From the NCBI GenBank assembly GCA_019915135.1, contig JAHLMK010000033.1:62001-126000 (forward strand): DNA of 64,000 nucleotides, in the 5' to 3' direction. Below, one piece after another: positions 25,501 through 33,800 of this stretch; within the stretch, counting starts at the first letter, position 1; every line of letters begins with the position of its first letter. A model generated the notes under the pieces. The model made no database searches, was not told where the DNA came from, and saw nothing but the letters and a program-made list of their open reading frames with translations. The DNA is from Strobilurus pachycystidiatus (lineage: Eukaryota; Basidiomycota; Agaricomycetes; Agaricales; Physalacriaceae). Made by a program: the position numbers and the translations under genes.

Positions 25501-26208
25501 TATAAGACCTGTTCAAAATCAAGGATTTATATTCGAAGGTAATGTAGATAAAGTAGAATATTTTTTAATATTTAATTGGTTAGAAGGGATTTTGATTGGA
25601 TACTTTCTTTCGAAACCCATTAGAGTATACCTTAACTTATTTAATTTAAATAAGTAACTACCGTCTACTCGTTGCTCTTTTACAGATAAATTTTTAGAAT
25701 TATAATCTGACTTAGATCCGCGATTACCCATTTTGTTTTCACGCATCTTCTGACTTGTTACCATACATGAGTAATTAGTTCATCCACTTATAGCCTTTCG
25801 GATATAGTTTGGTACCAGAAGCTTTAGGGCTTCCCCGGAATTTGATAGTTTAACCCACAACAGTGTTTTTCCAAAACACTTGGCAGGATCTGAAGATAAA
25901 TAATCAACAGTATAAATATGAATTAAAGTAGAACAATATAAAACAGCTAATCCTAAAGAAACTGTAATTTGATCAAAAATAAACTCTCAAGATATAGTTA
26001 AAAATTCGGAATCAATTCAACTACCTAAATTAATATAAACGGGAGTTCCGCAAATACACACTTCATAAAAAGCTATAGTCATAAATAAAGATGAAATAAT
26101 TAAACTAGTAATAGTTATTAATTGTGATCCTTTTATTCCAATTTTTCTTCCTAATAACCCTGCTGATAATGATCCTAATAAAGGTAATATAATAATTAAA
26201 AAATACAT
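13507..26208 (-). CDS. nad5: NADH dehydrogenase subunit 5, three exons split around cox3
   Basis: nad5 encodes a large antiporter-like subunit of complex I. Exons are 26208..25885 (MYFLIIILPLLGSLSAGLL to VDYLSSDP), 24571..24179 (HIQRFFSYLSAFTFGMLV to HSWLPGSMEA) and 14799..13507 (PTPVSALLHAATLVTAG to KKSSKQS, TAA). The total is 2010 nt, 669 aa, a normal length. Intron 1 is 1.3 kb with a decayed LAGLIDADG gene. Intron 2 interrupts MEA|PTPVSALLHA, a classic site, but exon 3 lies 9.4 kb downstream with cox3 and two orphan ORFs on the same strand in between. Either a giant cis intron with nested genes or trans-splicing is required. The start is 11 bases after the nad4L stop. Confidence 0.93.
14800..15251. 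other. Segment between orphan A and nad5 exon 3, GC-rich cluster
   Basis: A very GC-rich block at 14885-15090 contains several mutually complementary runs, such as CCCCCGCCATTTATGGACGGCGG. It is flanked by AT-rich DNA. The last 70 bases before exon 3 should hold the 3' end of nad5 intron 2, which ends AAAATGGG before CCTACT. I cannot recognise ribozyme core elements here. Confidence 0.6.
15252..17486 (-). CDS. Orphan ORF A, 744-aa membrane-anchored Ser/acid-rich protein
   Basis: This is an unrecognised gene directly downstream of cox3. With TGA as Trp, the frame runs unbroken from the ATG at 17486 (inside the last codons of cox3, overlap 26 nt) to the TAA at 15252. The layout is: membrane segment about 11-29 ([17 protein letters not shown]); Ser/Pro linker; a helical-looking charged region about 147-210 (RALYLAREAQIDALYEAA); three exact-length 24-aa repeats about 257-328; a long Ser/Thr/Asp/Glu-rich tract about 362-545 with KGKGKGKERAD; then hydrophobic segments about 606-622, 639-664 and 720-744. 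Two stretches (about 79-97 and 570-595) are encoded by GC clusters inserted in frame. Codons are less AT-biased than in cox3. Function unknown; acquisition from a plasmid or nuclear source is possible. Confidence 0.7.
16503..16718 (-). repeat. 72-bp tandem repeat, three copies, inside orphan A
   Basis: Three tandem copies have an exact 72-bp period: the word GATCCTTCAGTATTACTTAT recurs at 16537, 16609 and 16681. They encode STSTAHISNTEGSSSTYTES-type 24-aa units. Near-identity indicates recent expansion or ongoing homogenisation. Confidence 0.9.
17461..18291 (-). CDS. cox3: Cytochrome c oxidase subunit 3
   Basis: An intronless 276-aa core subunit of complex IV in the inner membrane. It begins at the ATG at 18291 with HPFHLVENSPWPFTISW near the N-terminus. 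Conserved blocks include FWAYFHSALSPSVELGG, YAHHSLIGG, TGLHGFHVIVGTIFL and YWHFVDVVWLFLYITVYVW, ending GSSNS and TAA at 17461. Several Trp codons are TGA. The gene lies entirely between nad5 exons 2 and 3 on the same strand, and its 3' end overlaps the start of orphan A. It looks functional and complete. Confidence 0.97.
18292..20146. other. Spacer between orphan B and cox3
   Basis: Repeats fill this stretch: CTGCCGGCA at 18363, a CTCCCATAAATGGG cluster at 18600, poly-AT blocks, short AAATTAAAATT tandem repeats at 18960-19020, the GTGGAC array at 19340 and a GC block at 19600-19700. At 19990-20140 a minus-strand stretch reads like a decayed C-terminal extension of orphan B (KVLKRLMESRSS, later SGSSSHHPAESQSQPQPGED) broken by stops. 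Confidence 0.6.
19339..19396. repeat. GTGGAC hexamer microsatellite
   Basis: About nine tandem GTGGAC units (ACGTGGACGTGGACGTGG...) with one slipped copy (GACGTTGGAC). A shorter array in opposite orientation (CCACGTCCACGTCCACGTCC) lies at 31429-31453 in cox2 intron 5. Confidence 0.9.
20147..21043 (-). CDS. Orphan ORF B, 298-aa membrane-anchored acidic protein
   Basis: This is an unrecognised gene between the nad5 intron 2 HEG and cox3. The frame runs from the ATG at 21043 (preceded by an in-frame TAA) to the TAG at 20147, with three internal TGA Trp codons. The N-terminal 120 residues are Tyr/Phe-rich with a strong membrane segment about 62-87 (YLILFILKFLVFSIYYFLY), followed by YFDFTI and a Tyr-rich tract. 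Residues about 142-168 are three NPGPSNPDD-type repeats. The remainder is an acidic/helical soluble part (GDPILDAAVKSYTSGER, NEVLSERQDRFAAATKG, YNRIKPILKEIDPALLP). It resembles orphans A and C in layout and codon use. Function unknown. Confidence 0.62.
20540..20620 (-). repeat. 27-bp tandem repeat, three copies, inside orphan B
   Basis: The unit ATCGTCTGGATTTGAAGGAC plus CAGGATT is repeated three times. It encodes NPGPSNPDD units, with one copy carrying Ser for Pro. Confidence 0.88.
21044..22495 (-). ncRNA. nad5 intron 2 ribozyme region with duplicated P7-like segment
   Basis: The stretch after the HEG stop should hold the catalytic core of nad5 intron 2. Two copies of a P3/P7-like segment are present: 22100-22215 and 21790-21920. 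Each has a CGTCTCTGAA / AGTCTCTGAAG motif, and both share an identical 47-base block (TCATCTTGCTGATTGACATA within it). This matches the GTCTCTGAGG...CTGCTGATT pairing seen in other introns here. Also present are a 33-34 bp tandem repeat around TATAATTTGGAGTTATGATT at 21580-21645, a GC-rich block with GGCGGCGTCCGCCGCGG at 21325, and otherwise AT-rich DNA. Confidence 0.6.
21871..22209. repeat. Direct repeat of 47 bp, 292 bp apart
   Basis: Positions 21871-21917 and 22163-22209 are identical, starting ATTATCATCTTGCTGATTGA. The flanks are also similar (CTTTATCTTTTCTTTAA at 21773 and 22070), so the duplicated unit is about 290 bp. Confidence 0.88.
22496..24178 (-). CDS. GIY-YIG homing endonuclease fused to nad5 exon 2, intron 2
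   Basis: The frame of nad5 exon 2 continues without TAA/TAG through the intron to a stop at 22496, so the enzyme is likely made as an exon fusion and processed. After a hydrophobic stretch (LFVLYFYNFCFFLIIFVFFF), a GIY-YIG domain appears: SGIYIILNTKTGDMYIGSS, then FYNRFTLHL and EQALISYYKPNLN. It is followed by NUMOD-like DNA-binding segments (LELKISRRTIVRYLNHP; TESFDTASAAARKYKINRIR). A GC-rich 30-base insertion near 23320 adds about ten residues (ETDQAVLAER). It is a clear paralogue of the decayed gene in cox2 intron 5. Confidence 0.85.
24604..25560 (-). pseudogene. Frameshifted LAGLIDADG endonuclease, nad5 intron 1
   Basis: First motif [15 protein letters not shown] near 25530; second RISGFVSGDGSFDINI near 25035. 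The frame slips in a poly-A run at about 25240 (coding LISKKK) and again near 25085 before the second domain, so at least two shifts separate N- and C-terminal halves. Catalytic acids are intact in both motifs. The frame ends SSKGDF and TAA at 24604. A recent loss, or homopolymer sequencing errors, could explain the breaks. Confidence 0.78.
25600..25858 (-). ncRNA. Group I ribozyme core, nad5 intron 1
   Basis: This is a family core just inside the 5' splice site (25884) with ATTCCGGGGAAGCCCTAAAG, GGTAATCGCGGATCTAAGTC and GTAAAAGAGCAACGAGTAGA. Readthrough gives [13 protein letters not shown] and KEQRVDGS. Confidence 0.8.
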
Positions 26209-26219
26209 TATTAAAAATA

Positions 26220-26486
26220 TTATGTTCTTAACGAAATTGTACCTTTAACTCTATAATGTGCTACAAGAATACTTAAACCTATAACTGATTCTGCTCCAGC
26301 TATTGAAATAATAAATATACTATAAGTTTGTCCAATACTATCATCAAAACCTAATGAACTTAATAATATTAACACCGTTACTGCTAATAACATTATTTCT
26401 ATTGCAATGATCATTAAGATAATATTTTTTCTATTTAAGACAAAACCTAAAATACCTATTAAAAATAAAATAGATGCAAATGTCAT
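26220..26486 (-). CDS. nad4L: NADH dehydrogenase subunit 4L
   Basis: An intronless 88-aa complex I subunit. The ATG at 26486 begins MTFASILFLIGILGFVLNR; conserved AIEIMLLAVTVLILL and AGAESVIGLSILVAHYR follow. The TAA at 26220 is followed 11 bases later by the nad5 start, the usual nad4L-nad5 coupling in fungi, although overlap of one base is more common. Co-transcription is expected. Confidence 0.97.
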   Translation of the reverse strand: MTFASILFLIGILGFVLNRKNIILMIIAIEIMLLAVTVLILLSSLGFDDSIGQTYSIFIISIAGAESVIGLSILVAHYRVKGTISLRT

Positions 26487-26825
26487 AGTTTAATAATTTT
26501 TGTTTAGACTAAAAAGTTCAATTAAAATTGATAAATTTCGGAGCCATTTTGGTAAGGGGTGGGTGTGCCACTCCTCCTATTTAGGGTAGTACAAATGGAA
26601 TAATTAAGCGGCAGAAAAATTTAATTAAATTAAATTAAATTAAAAATAAAAATAATTAAGGGGTTGTTTACATTTTTTTTTTTTTTCTTAGTATAAATTT
26701 TTGTTAGTTCTACCACTCCTCTCCCCTCCCCCCCCCCCCCTACGGGCGGAGGGGGGGGGAGGCGCCCTTTTGGGAGGGGTGGGGTGAGTACTAACTATTG
26801 TGGGCTAGGTTTAATTTTAATAAGG

Positions 26826-26958
26826 GCAAGATGTTTCTCACCAGTAACAATTAATCTAATATGACAATCAACAGGAATAACCAATCGATTATCCACGTCA
26901 AGTAGCCGGAATTGACCTGTTTCTAACGTATCATCCCCCATTTATGTGGGTGACTAAA
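26826..26958 (-). pseudogene. Fragment of cox2 exon 5, out of place
   Basis: The minus strand encodes [20 protein letters not shown] and then HIRLIVTG, which is cox2 exon 5 sequence. It is preceded by GDDTL instead of the resident PESDL and followed by unrelated codons to a stop. The 58 bases 26839-26896 are identical to 31813-31870, whereas the upstream 30 bases differ at most synonymous sites (for example GTCAAGTAGCCGGAATTG against ATCTAAAAGTCTAAATTG). The piece is therefore a mosaic: part homogenised with or copied from resident cox2, part from a different cox2 lineage. It is too short to function. Confidence 0.85.
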
Positions 26959-27469
26959 TTAAACAGACAATAATAAAAAAAAAAAATAATTCAATTTTAA
27001 GGTAATACTAGACTATTATTTTTTTTTTACTTATTTTTATTTTAACTAATTATTAGAATAAGACTACAGCATGAAAAAAATTAAAAATCAAAATTCGAAT
27101 ATTAGAGTAAAAATGACACTTTTCCTAAAAAAAGAGAAAATAACAAATAATAAATAATAAATAATAAATAATAATTAATAAGGGGGTGACATTATTATTT
27201 ATTGTTTTTTTAACAAATATAATTTTTCTTTATTGGAATGATGTTTATACTTCACAACCCGCCCGCCCCCCCCCCCCCCCCCACCCACCCCTCCCCTCCC
27301 CCCCCTACTCCCATAAATGGGTGGGAGGGGGAGGGAGGGGATAAAAAAACAAAAAATAAACAACCGTCCCGTTAGGAATAGTTATATTAATAATAAAGTA
27401 AATTAAACAAAATTCTGTAATAAAATTAGGGTTAATTTAATTTATATAATTTGGTTATTAGGGTTATTG

Positions 27470-27735
27470 ATTGGATAGTTTGCTTTTGCAAACCCTTTTG
27501 AGTACTTCTTAGATGTTTTTTATTAAAACAAACATAAACTACCGTATACTCGTTGCTCTTTTAAAAATTTACTAATGATAATTAGATTTAGATCCGCGAT
27601 TTCCCATTTGACTTTCATCTATCTTATAAATTGTTACCTTACATGAGAGATTAATTCATCCCCTTGTACTCTTTCGAATATAGCTTGGTATTATAAGCTT
27701 TAGGATGTCCCCGGAGTTTGAAAGTTTCCCCACCT
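27470..27735 (-). ncRNA. Stranded group I intron core downstream of cox2
   Basis: A degenerate member of the recurrent core family (ACTCCGGGGACATCCTAAAG, GGAAATCGCGGATCTAAATC, AAAGAGCAACGAGTATACGG) lies 70-330 bases after the cox2 stop, outside any gene. No LAGLIDADG gene follows it. It is probably the remnant of a cox2 intron allele that came with the exon fragment at 26826. Confidence 0.75.
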
Positions 27736-27803
27736 TTAAGTGACAATCTAAAACACTAAGCAGGGGTTATTAAAAGCTCGTAAAGTGTGTAAAACCCAGA
27801 TAA

Positions 27804-30800
27804 TTAAAATTGAGCATCTAATCAAACTAGGAAGTCATTACTTTCAACTGCTTCAACTGCTATTGGCATGACTATGTTATTGTTATTTTTATTAAAGGAT
27901 AATTTAAGGATTTAGTACGGTGTAATTTGCCATCTATAGCTCATCTGTTTATAGTCCTGTCACTAATTCCTAATTCTCTTCTTAAAGAAGCTACAGAATC
28001 AAAAATTATTTCTTTATTAGAATTAGCATCAAATAAAATTATTAATCTACGCTTATTATGTGAATCCGACATTTTTTGTCGAGTAATATCTGAAGCCTTT
28101 TTACCTATTCGATTTAATTTATGAAGATCTATAGTAGCTTGATTATCAGACCTATTTAAGAATGATAAAGATAACTCTATATTAGATTCCTCATCTCTAA
28201 TATAACCTTTAGACCCTGAATTATATGAAGATCAGTTAGAAAAATAGCTACCATTTAGTGATGGTTTAATTTTATCCATATAAACTTGTTCAGCAATAGT
28301 TAACTCATATTTAGTCAAATTCAAAAGAAAACCATATTCTTCTTTAGTTAAAATATAGTTAGGGTTTAATTTAGAGAATAATTCAATATGATTAGGCGTA
28401 ACTTCTAAAATAGATAATGTAAACAAACCTCAAGTATTTTTTATAACATTATTATAAAATTTTATATGTGTCTTTTTCTTGGTAAAAGCATTATTTTTAT
28501 GTTGTTTAAAACATCTAATAAATAAATCTTTAGAAGAACCCAAATAAGAATCTTTATTGTTATTAAATAAATAAATACCTGGCATACCTTTATAGTTCTG
28601 TAAAACAGGTCAGTCCTTAGGTAGGCATAATTTGGCTATAGGATAATCAATGTTTTTACCATACTTAGAAGCAATATCATTTAAAGATAAAGAAATAACA
28701 CTTTTCCCGTATTTATGTAAAAACACGCTAATGTTAATAGACTTATTTTTATTTAAAAAAGAATCTAAATTTAAATGTAAATTTGAAATTGCAGATTTAA
28801 TTGTAAATTAGATTCTTTTATTTCCCTTTTGTGGTCCAGCATGGAGACAAAAGATGGTAATATAATACTTTTAAACCTAATTTCGCCCTCTAAAAGGGTA
28901 GCGGAAGGAAATACCTCTCCCCTCCCTCCCATTTTTTTTGGGGGGAAATAACTTCCAAAAGATTATGAGTATCTATCTCTTTATTGTTTAAATAATCAGA
29001 TAAATTACAGTTATACATGACTATTTGATATTATCCTTTTTAATAATAATTTCTTTTCTCACGAAAAGTATCGGACCATTTCTTTAACTTATTTTAGTTA
29101 TTTAACGTATGGCCTCTGAGGCATAATTAATATCCTGCTAGTTGCCTCTCCCCCAAAAAAAAAGGGAAGGGGTGTATAAAATTTTTATTCTATTGTTTAC
29201 AATAAACGCCCTTTTCCTTCTTAATAAAGTTTTTAATATGTAAGGTATTAACTTATATATAAAAAACTTATAAGTACGGCTAAATAATTTTAAATAAAAA
29301 TATGACATTAGAATTAGCCGGCTATTTTTTTTTTTTTTTCCCACCCACCATAAATGGGCCGGGCTTACGCATAATGGGAGGGTCCCATTTATGGAGGGAA
29401 GGGAGGGGGGAAATTCTAAACATTTTTCAGAATACTTATACTTTTTTTTAGGGTTCTAGCATATAGTTAAATTTTATACGAGCTCATGCAAAGCAAGTTG
29501 AACCCGTGTCAAACACCACAACAAATACTTAATTATTTAGTAATGTAACTGATAATATATTTATTATTATAAATCTTATTTTTTTTTATATAAATTTTAA
29601 TCAAATTAGAAAAAGAGTCAATAGTTAAACCTAAAGCTTTACAACAACCATTTATAGAGTCATATTTAATTTGATTATTAGTATGAATATCCGTACAAAT
29701 AACAGAATTTTTATTACCCTTTGATAAAGGATTTTGTGCAAATAATAATTTTATACTTTTTCCTTCTATTACACAATCTATGTAACGATTATTAATATAA
29801 CGAGAAACCTTATAATAATGACCTAAGCCACAAATTAAGGCAGCTTCTGTACTAGAGCTATAACTGTCAAATACCTTCAAATCCTCTGTAAAAGCAACAA
29901 CTTTATTTAAAGGTAAATTACAGTAATCAATACCCTCTATTGAGGGTCTAAGGTATGGATTAGCATGAGGACTTAAGCCTAATTTTACAGGTAATTGAGG
30001 TTCAATAAATTTACAATTTTCTTCAATATTTGGACAATATGTATAACTATTAGGATAATTCATTATTGTAGAAATAGTTTTTCTGCCGCCGAAATTTCTA
30101 AAACATTAGAAGCGAAGCTTACAGAAGTAAATTATATACTTTTACCATTTTCCGTTCTACAAATAAAAGGTCGACTACCCAGTAATGATGACCTAATATC
30201 TGTCGAATCTCAGTTAACAGTAAAAGTTATATCACCTTGGCCATTAAGTTGAGGTTTTATATAACTTTTTAAAGCTTGTTCATAAATACGCAATTCATAT
30301 TGTGTAAAAGTTTGAAGTACTCTAAATATTTGATAATCATTAGAAAATTGTAAGTTATTCAGTATAAACTTTTCATAATAATTAGTTTGAGTTTTAGTAG
30401 AAGATCATAAAAAATTATTAAAACCATCTGTATCATATATTTCTCTATATAAAGGTCTGCTTCTTAATCTTATAGATTTAGCATCTGAATAATGATTACA
30501 AAATCTGGCATTTAAATTAGTAGATCCTATATAAAATTTTTTAGATTTTATAGAAAATAAAGTATACACTAGACATTGATTAGGCGAACTCTTAAATTTT
30601 TGGGTGAACTTTTAGCAGGAAGTTGTTCTTTATTTTTAAGATCTCAAAATCTAATATCAAAATAAGTTTTAGGAATACCTGTATCTTGAGAAGGTGCTTT
30701 AAGTAATTGACTACAGTTAGTTATTAAAAATAACTTTATTTCACTATCTTCATCAAAAGAGTTAAACATTTTTATTAAAAGCATACGAACTTTTTCTATT

Positions 30801-33800
30801 TGTTTACTGTTGCTTCTCCCCCCCTCCCCTCCCCTCCCCACCCCTCCCCTCCCCTCCCCTCCCCAAAGGGGAGGGGAGGGGAGGGGTGGAATCATATTTG
30901 ATTTTTGTATATAAATGTTACGTTTACAACTAGGGTATATTTTAATAATTAAACGACTACTAAAAAAATTAAGAATAGATTTTTTAATTTCTATTTCAAT
31001 AACTCACGCTATTGTTTAGACTATGTCTTCAACTTACTACTTTTAATAACATCTAAAAAGAAGTAACAATTAAGCAGGGAATAAGTTGTTGGGCTATCGT
31101 GTCGGAATTATTGTTGGTAATACTCATCCATTAGTCGTTGAACGTTCTTGATACAAAATTATACCATATCAAGCTTCGCTGCAAATTGTCTCTAATAAAA
31201 AAAAAAGCATTTAATTATTAATCCTAGTATTCTCCAATTTTTATTTTATAAAATCTTCTGGAACCATGATCCAGAGAGATTAGACGGGAGTCTAAATTTA
31301 AAAAATTTTAAGCAGGGTAATTTATTCCCATTTTTTTTTATATTAAAGTTAAAAAAAAAAGTACGACTTAAAAAAAGTTTAATACAGAACTCTCCCCTAC
31401 CTTTTTTGTTGTCATTGAAAAAAAAACCACGTCCACGTCCACGTCCACGTAGGAGGGGGGTTCAATATCACTGATCCAGCTAAGCTTAAGAAGATTAGAA
31501 CTTTAGATCTAATCAAACTTTTTTACCGCTAAAAAAAAATAAACCAAAACCCTAATGGGTGGGATTTGAAGTGATGTACTAAAACTAATAACGACTTTAT
31601 CCGTTTAGTTTATATAGAGAGTTTTTTGCAATTTACCCAATTTTTCAAATAGGCTCACACCTATTAGGAGACTTATGGTTATTAAATCTCAGAACATTGT
31701 CCATAAAATATTCCTGTTCTTTCTGCAATGAAGGAAACTTGATTAAGACGACCTGGAACACAATCTAATTTTAAACCTAAAGATGGTACAGCGAATGAAT
31801 GAATAACATCTGCACCAGTAACAATTAATCTAATATGACAATCAACAGGAATAACCAATCGATTATCCACATCTAAAAGTCTAAATTGTCCCAGCTCTAA
31901 ATCAGATTCAGGCAGCATGTAACTATCAAAGTCGATAGATTCCCCATCTTCACTGATAAAATCGCTATATTCATAAGATCAATATCATTGATGCAATCAC
32001 GCAATTTTTAAGTAAAGGAAATGTTATAGCTTATAAAGTAAAAAAAAAAAAGATACAAATTAACGTTTTATATGAAAAAATACTGCAAATAAGAAATTAT
32101 AAACCTAGTTTATATAACATACTAGAATGCATATAGGGTTAAACCAATTCTCTTAATCTAGGTAAAGATGAAACTTAAAAATAAAGAGAATATTTATCCT
32201 TAGGAGTATTACCTCCTTTTTTGGTTTGTAACTGAATTGTACAATCTAATTTAAATTTAGCCTTAAAGATATCTCTTAATAATTCAACTTCTTGTAAATA
32301 AAAGTTATTAGTAGCTATTCTAACACTTTTAGAACCTTACACCCAACCACCGTCAACCCTTATCAGAAAGGCAATTGACATATGAGTTAAATAATTCATT
32401 ATTTCATATGAAATAATTTTAATGCCATTAAGGTAAAATAAATCATAAAGCCAATTTAAACTACTAAATGTAAAAAGATCGAATTCATACCCGTAATAAA
32501 TTTTTGGTTTTTATTTGCAGCATTTATAAGGATTGTTTTATATTCCCTAGGTCCGGAATTTGTACAATATCCTCTATTAAAAAAAACATAAAAAAAAACA
32601 AATAGTCTTTATGTCTACCACTTTGTTTAAATCTAAAATTTGTACCTGGAATAGCACTTTTACTTTTTTGTAGTATAATCATCTCCGAGAAGACAACCTA
32701 CTAAAACACTAATAATATCTAAATTAAGATGAGCTATTCTATTAGAAGTTTTAGTTTTAGTATGGAATTGTCTAGAAGTTGAGCAGAAAGGTTTCATGCC
32801 CAGTGATAAAAATTGGTGAAAAATTATCGAAATAATTTTAATTTGTCGACTGTACATTAAGCAATATAAATTTCATTATATCACCCACAAGTGACCCAGT
32901 CTGTAGCAATAAATGTAAAAAAATAAACCATTTACTGACGGTCTATCTTCTATCTCCGATATAAAAAAGTATAGAATTTTAACCGTTTTCACTCGCATCG
33001 CCAAAGGCTATAAACCTTTAAGAATCCCGTCGGACTCTTAGAAAAAATAGACGTTAAATTTATTTAAATTTTTAATTAGACGTAAAATTTTTCACGACTA
33101 TTATATATATGTGTTTCCTGCAGCAGCACCCTAACGTGACGTCACGTGACGTTAGGCTAGGTAAGGGTTCTGCTTCTGCTTCTGCTTCTGCTTCTGCTTC
33201 TGCTTCTGCTTCTTCTGCTTCTGCTTCTGCTTCTGTGCTTTGCGAATATTGCTGCAGGAGTTTGAAAGAACTTAAACAAAATTATTAATACCTAGTTTAT
33301 ATAACATAGAAGAATGCATATAAGGTAAAAGTATTTCTCTAATATGATTAACGGATTGTTTTTTAATATATATAGAATATCTGTTTTTACCACTTAATTT
33401 TTGAATAGTTGTTTCTAATTTAAAATTAGATTTCAACACTTCACTTAAAAGTTCTAATTCTTTAAATTGAAAACTATTAGTAGCTATTCTGATACCATAA
33501 ATAGTTCAACAACCATCATCCATAATCAATACAGCTAAAGCTAATGGTGTTAAATATTCATTAATGTTTAAGGGAATTATTTTTATACCGTTTTTATAAA
33601 ACATTTTATGTATTCAATTAAAACTACTAAAAGTAAAAGTATTAAATTCAAAACCATAATATAGCATACCCGGTCTACTTTTAATAGTCCTAGTATTTGA
33701 TCTGGGCTGTAGATTACTAGTATAACCCCTACTATAAAAAAAAGAGTATAATCAAAAAAGATATTCTTTATGTATTATACTTTGTCTATAGCATATTCTA

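Larger units (their letters stand above)
26487..27803. other. cox2-nad4L spacer with intron relic and cox2 fragment
   Basis: Besides the two relics listed separately, the spacer contains a poly-C/G block at 26718-26790, TAAATAA tandem repeats at 27150-27175 and a poly-C block at 27258-27340 ending in a CTACTCCCATAAATGGGTGG palindrome. No other gene is seen. Confidence 0.65.

Noticed and set aside
31680..31690. cox2 ending at CSEI followed by TAA
   Set aside because: The stop is the first codon of intron 5. A 20-nt exon (CGVWHG) and a last exon (MPIAVEAV...) complete the protein in frame.
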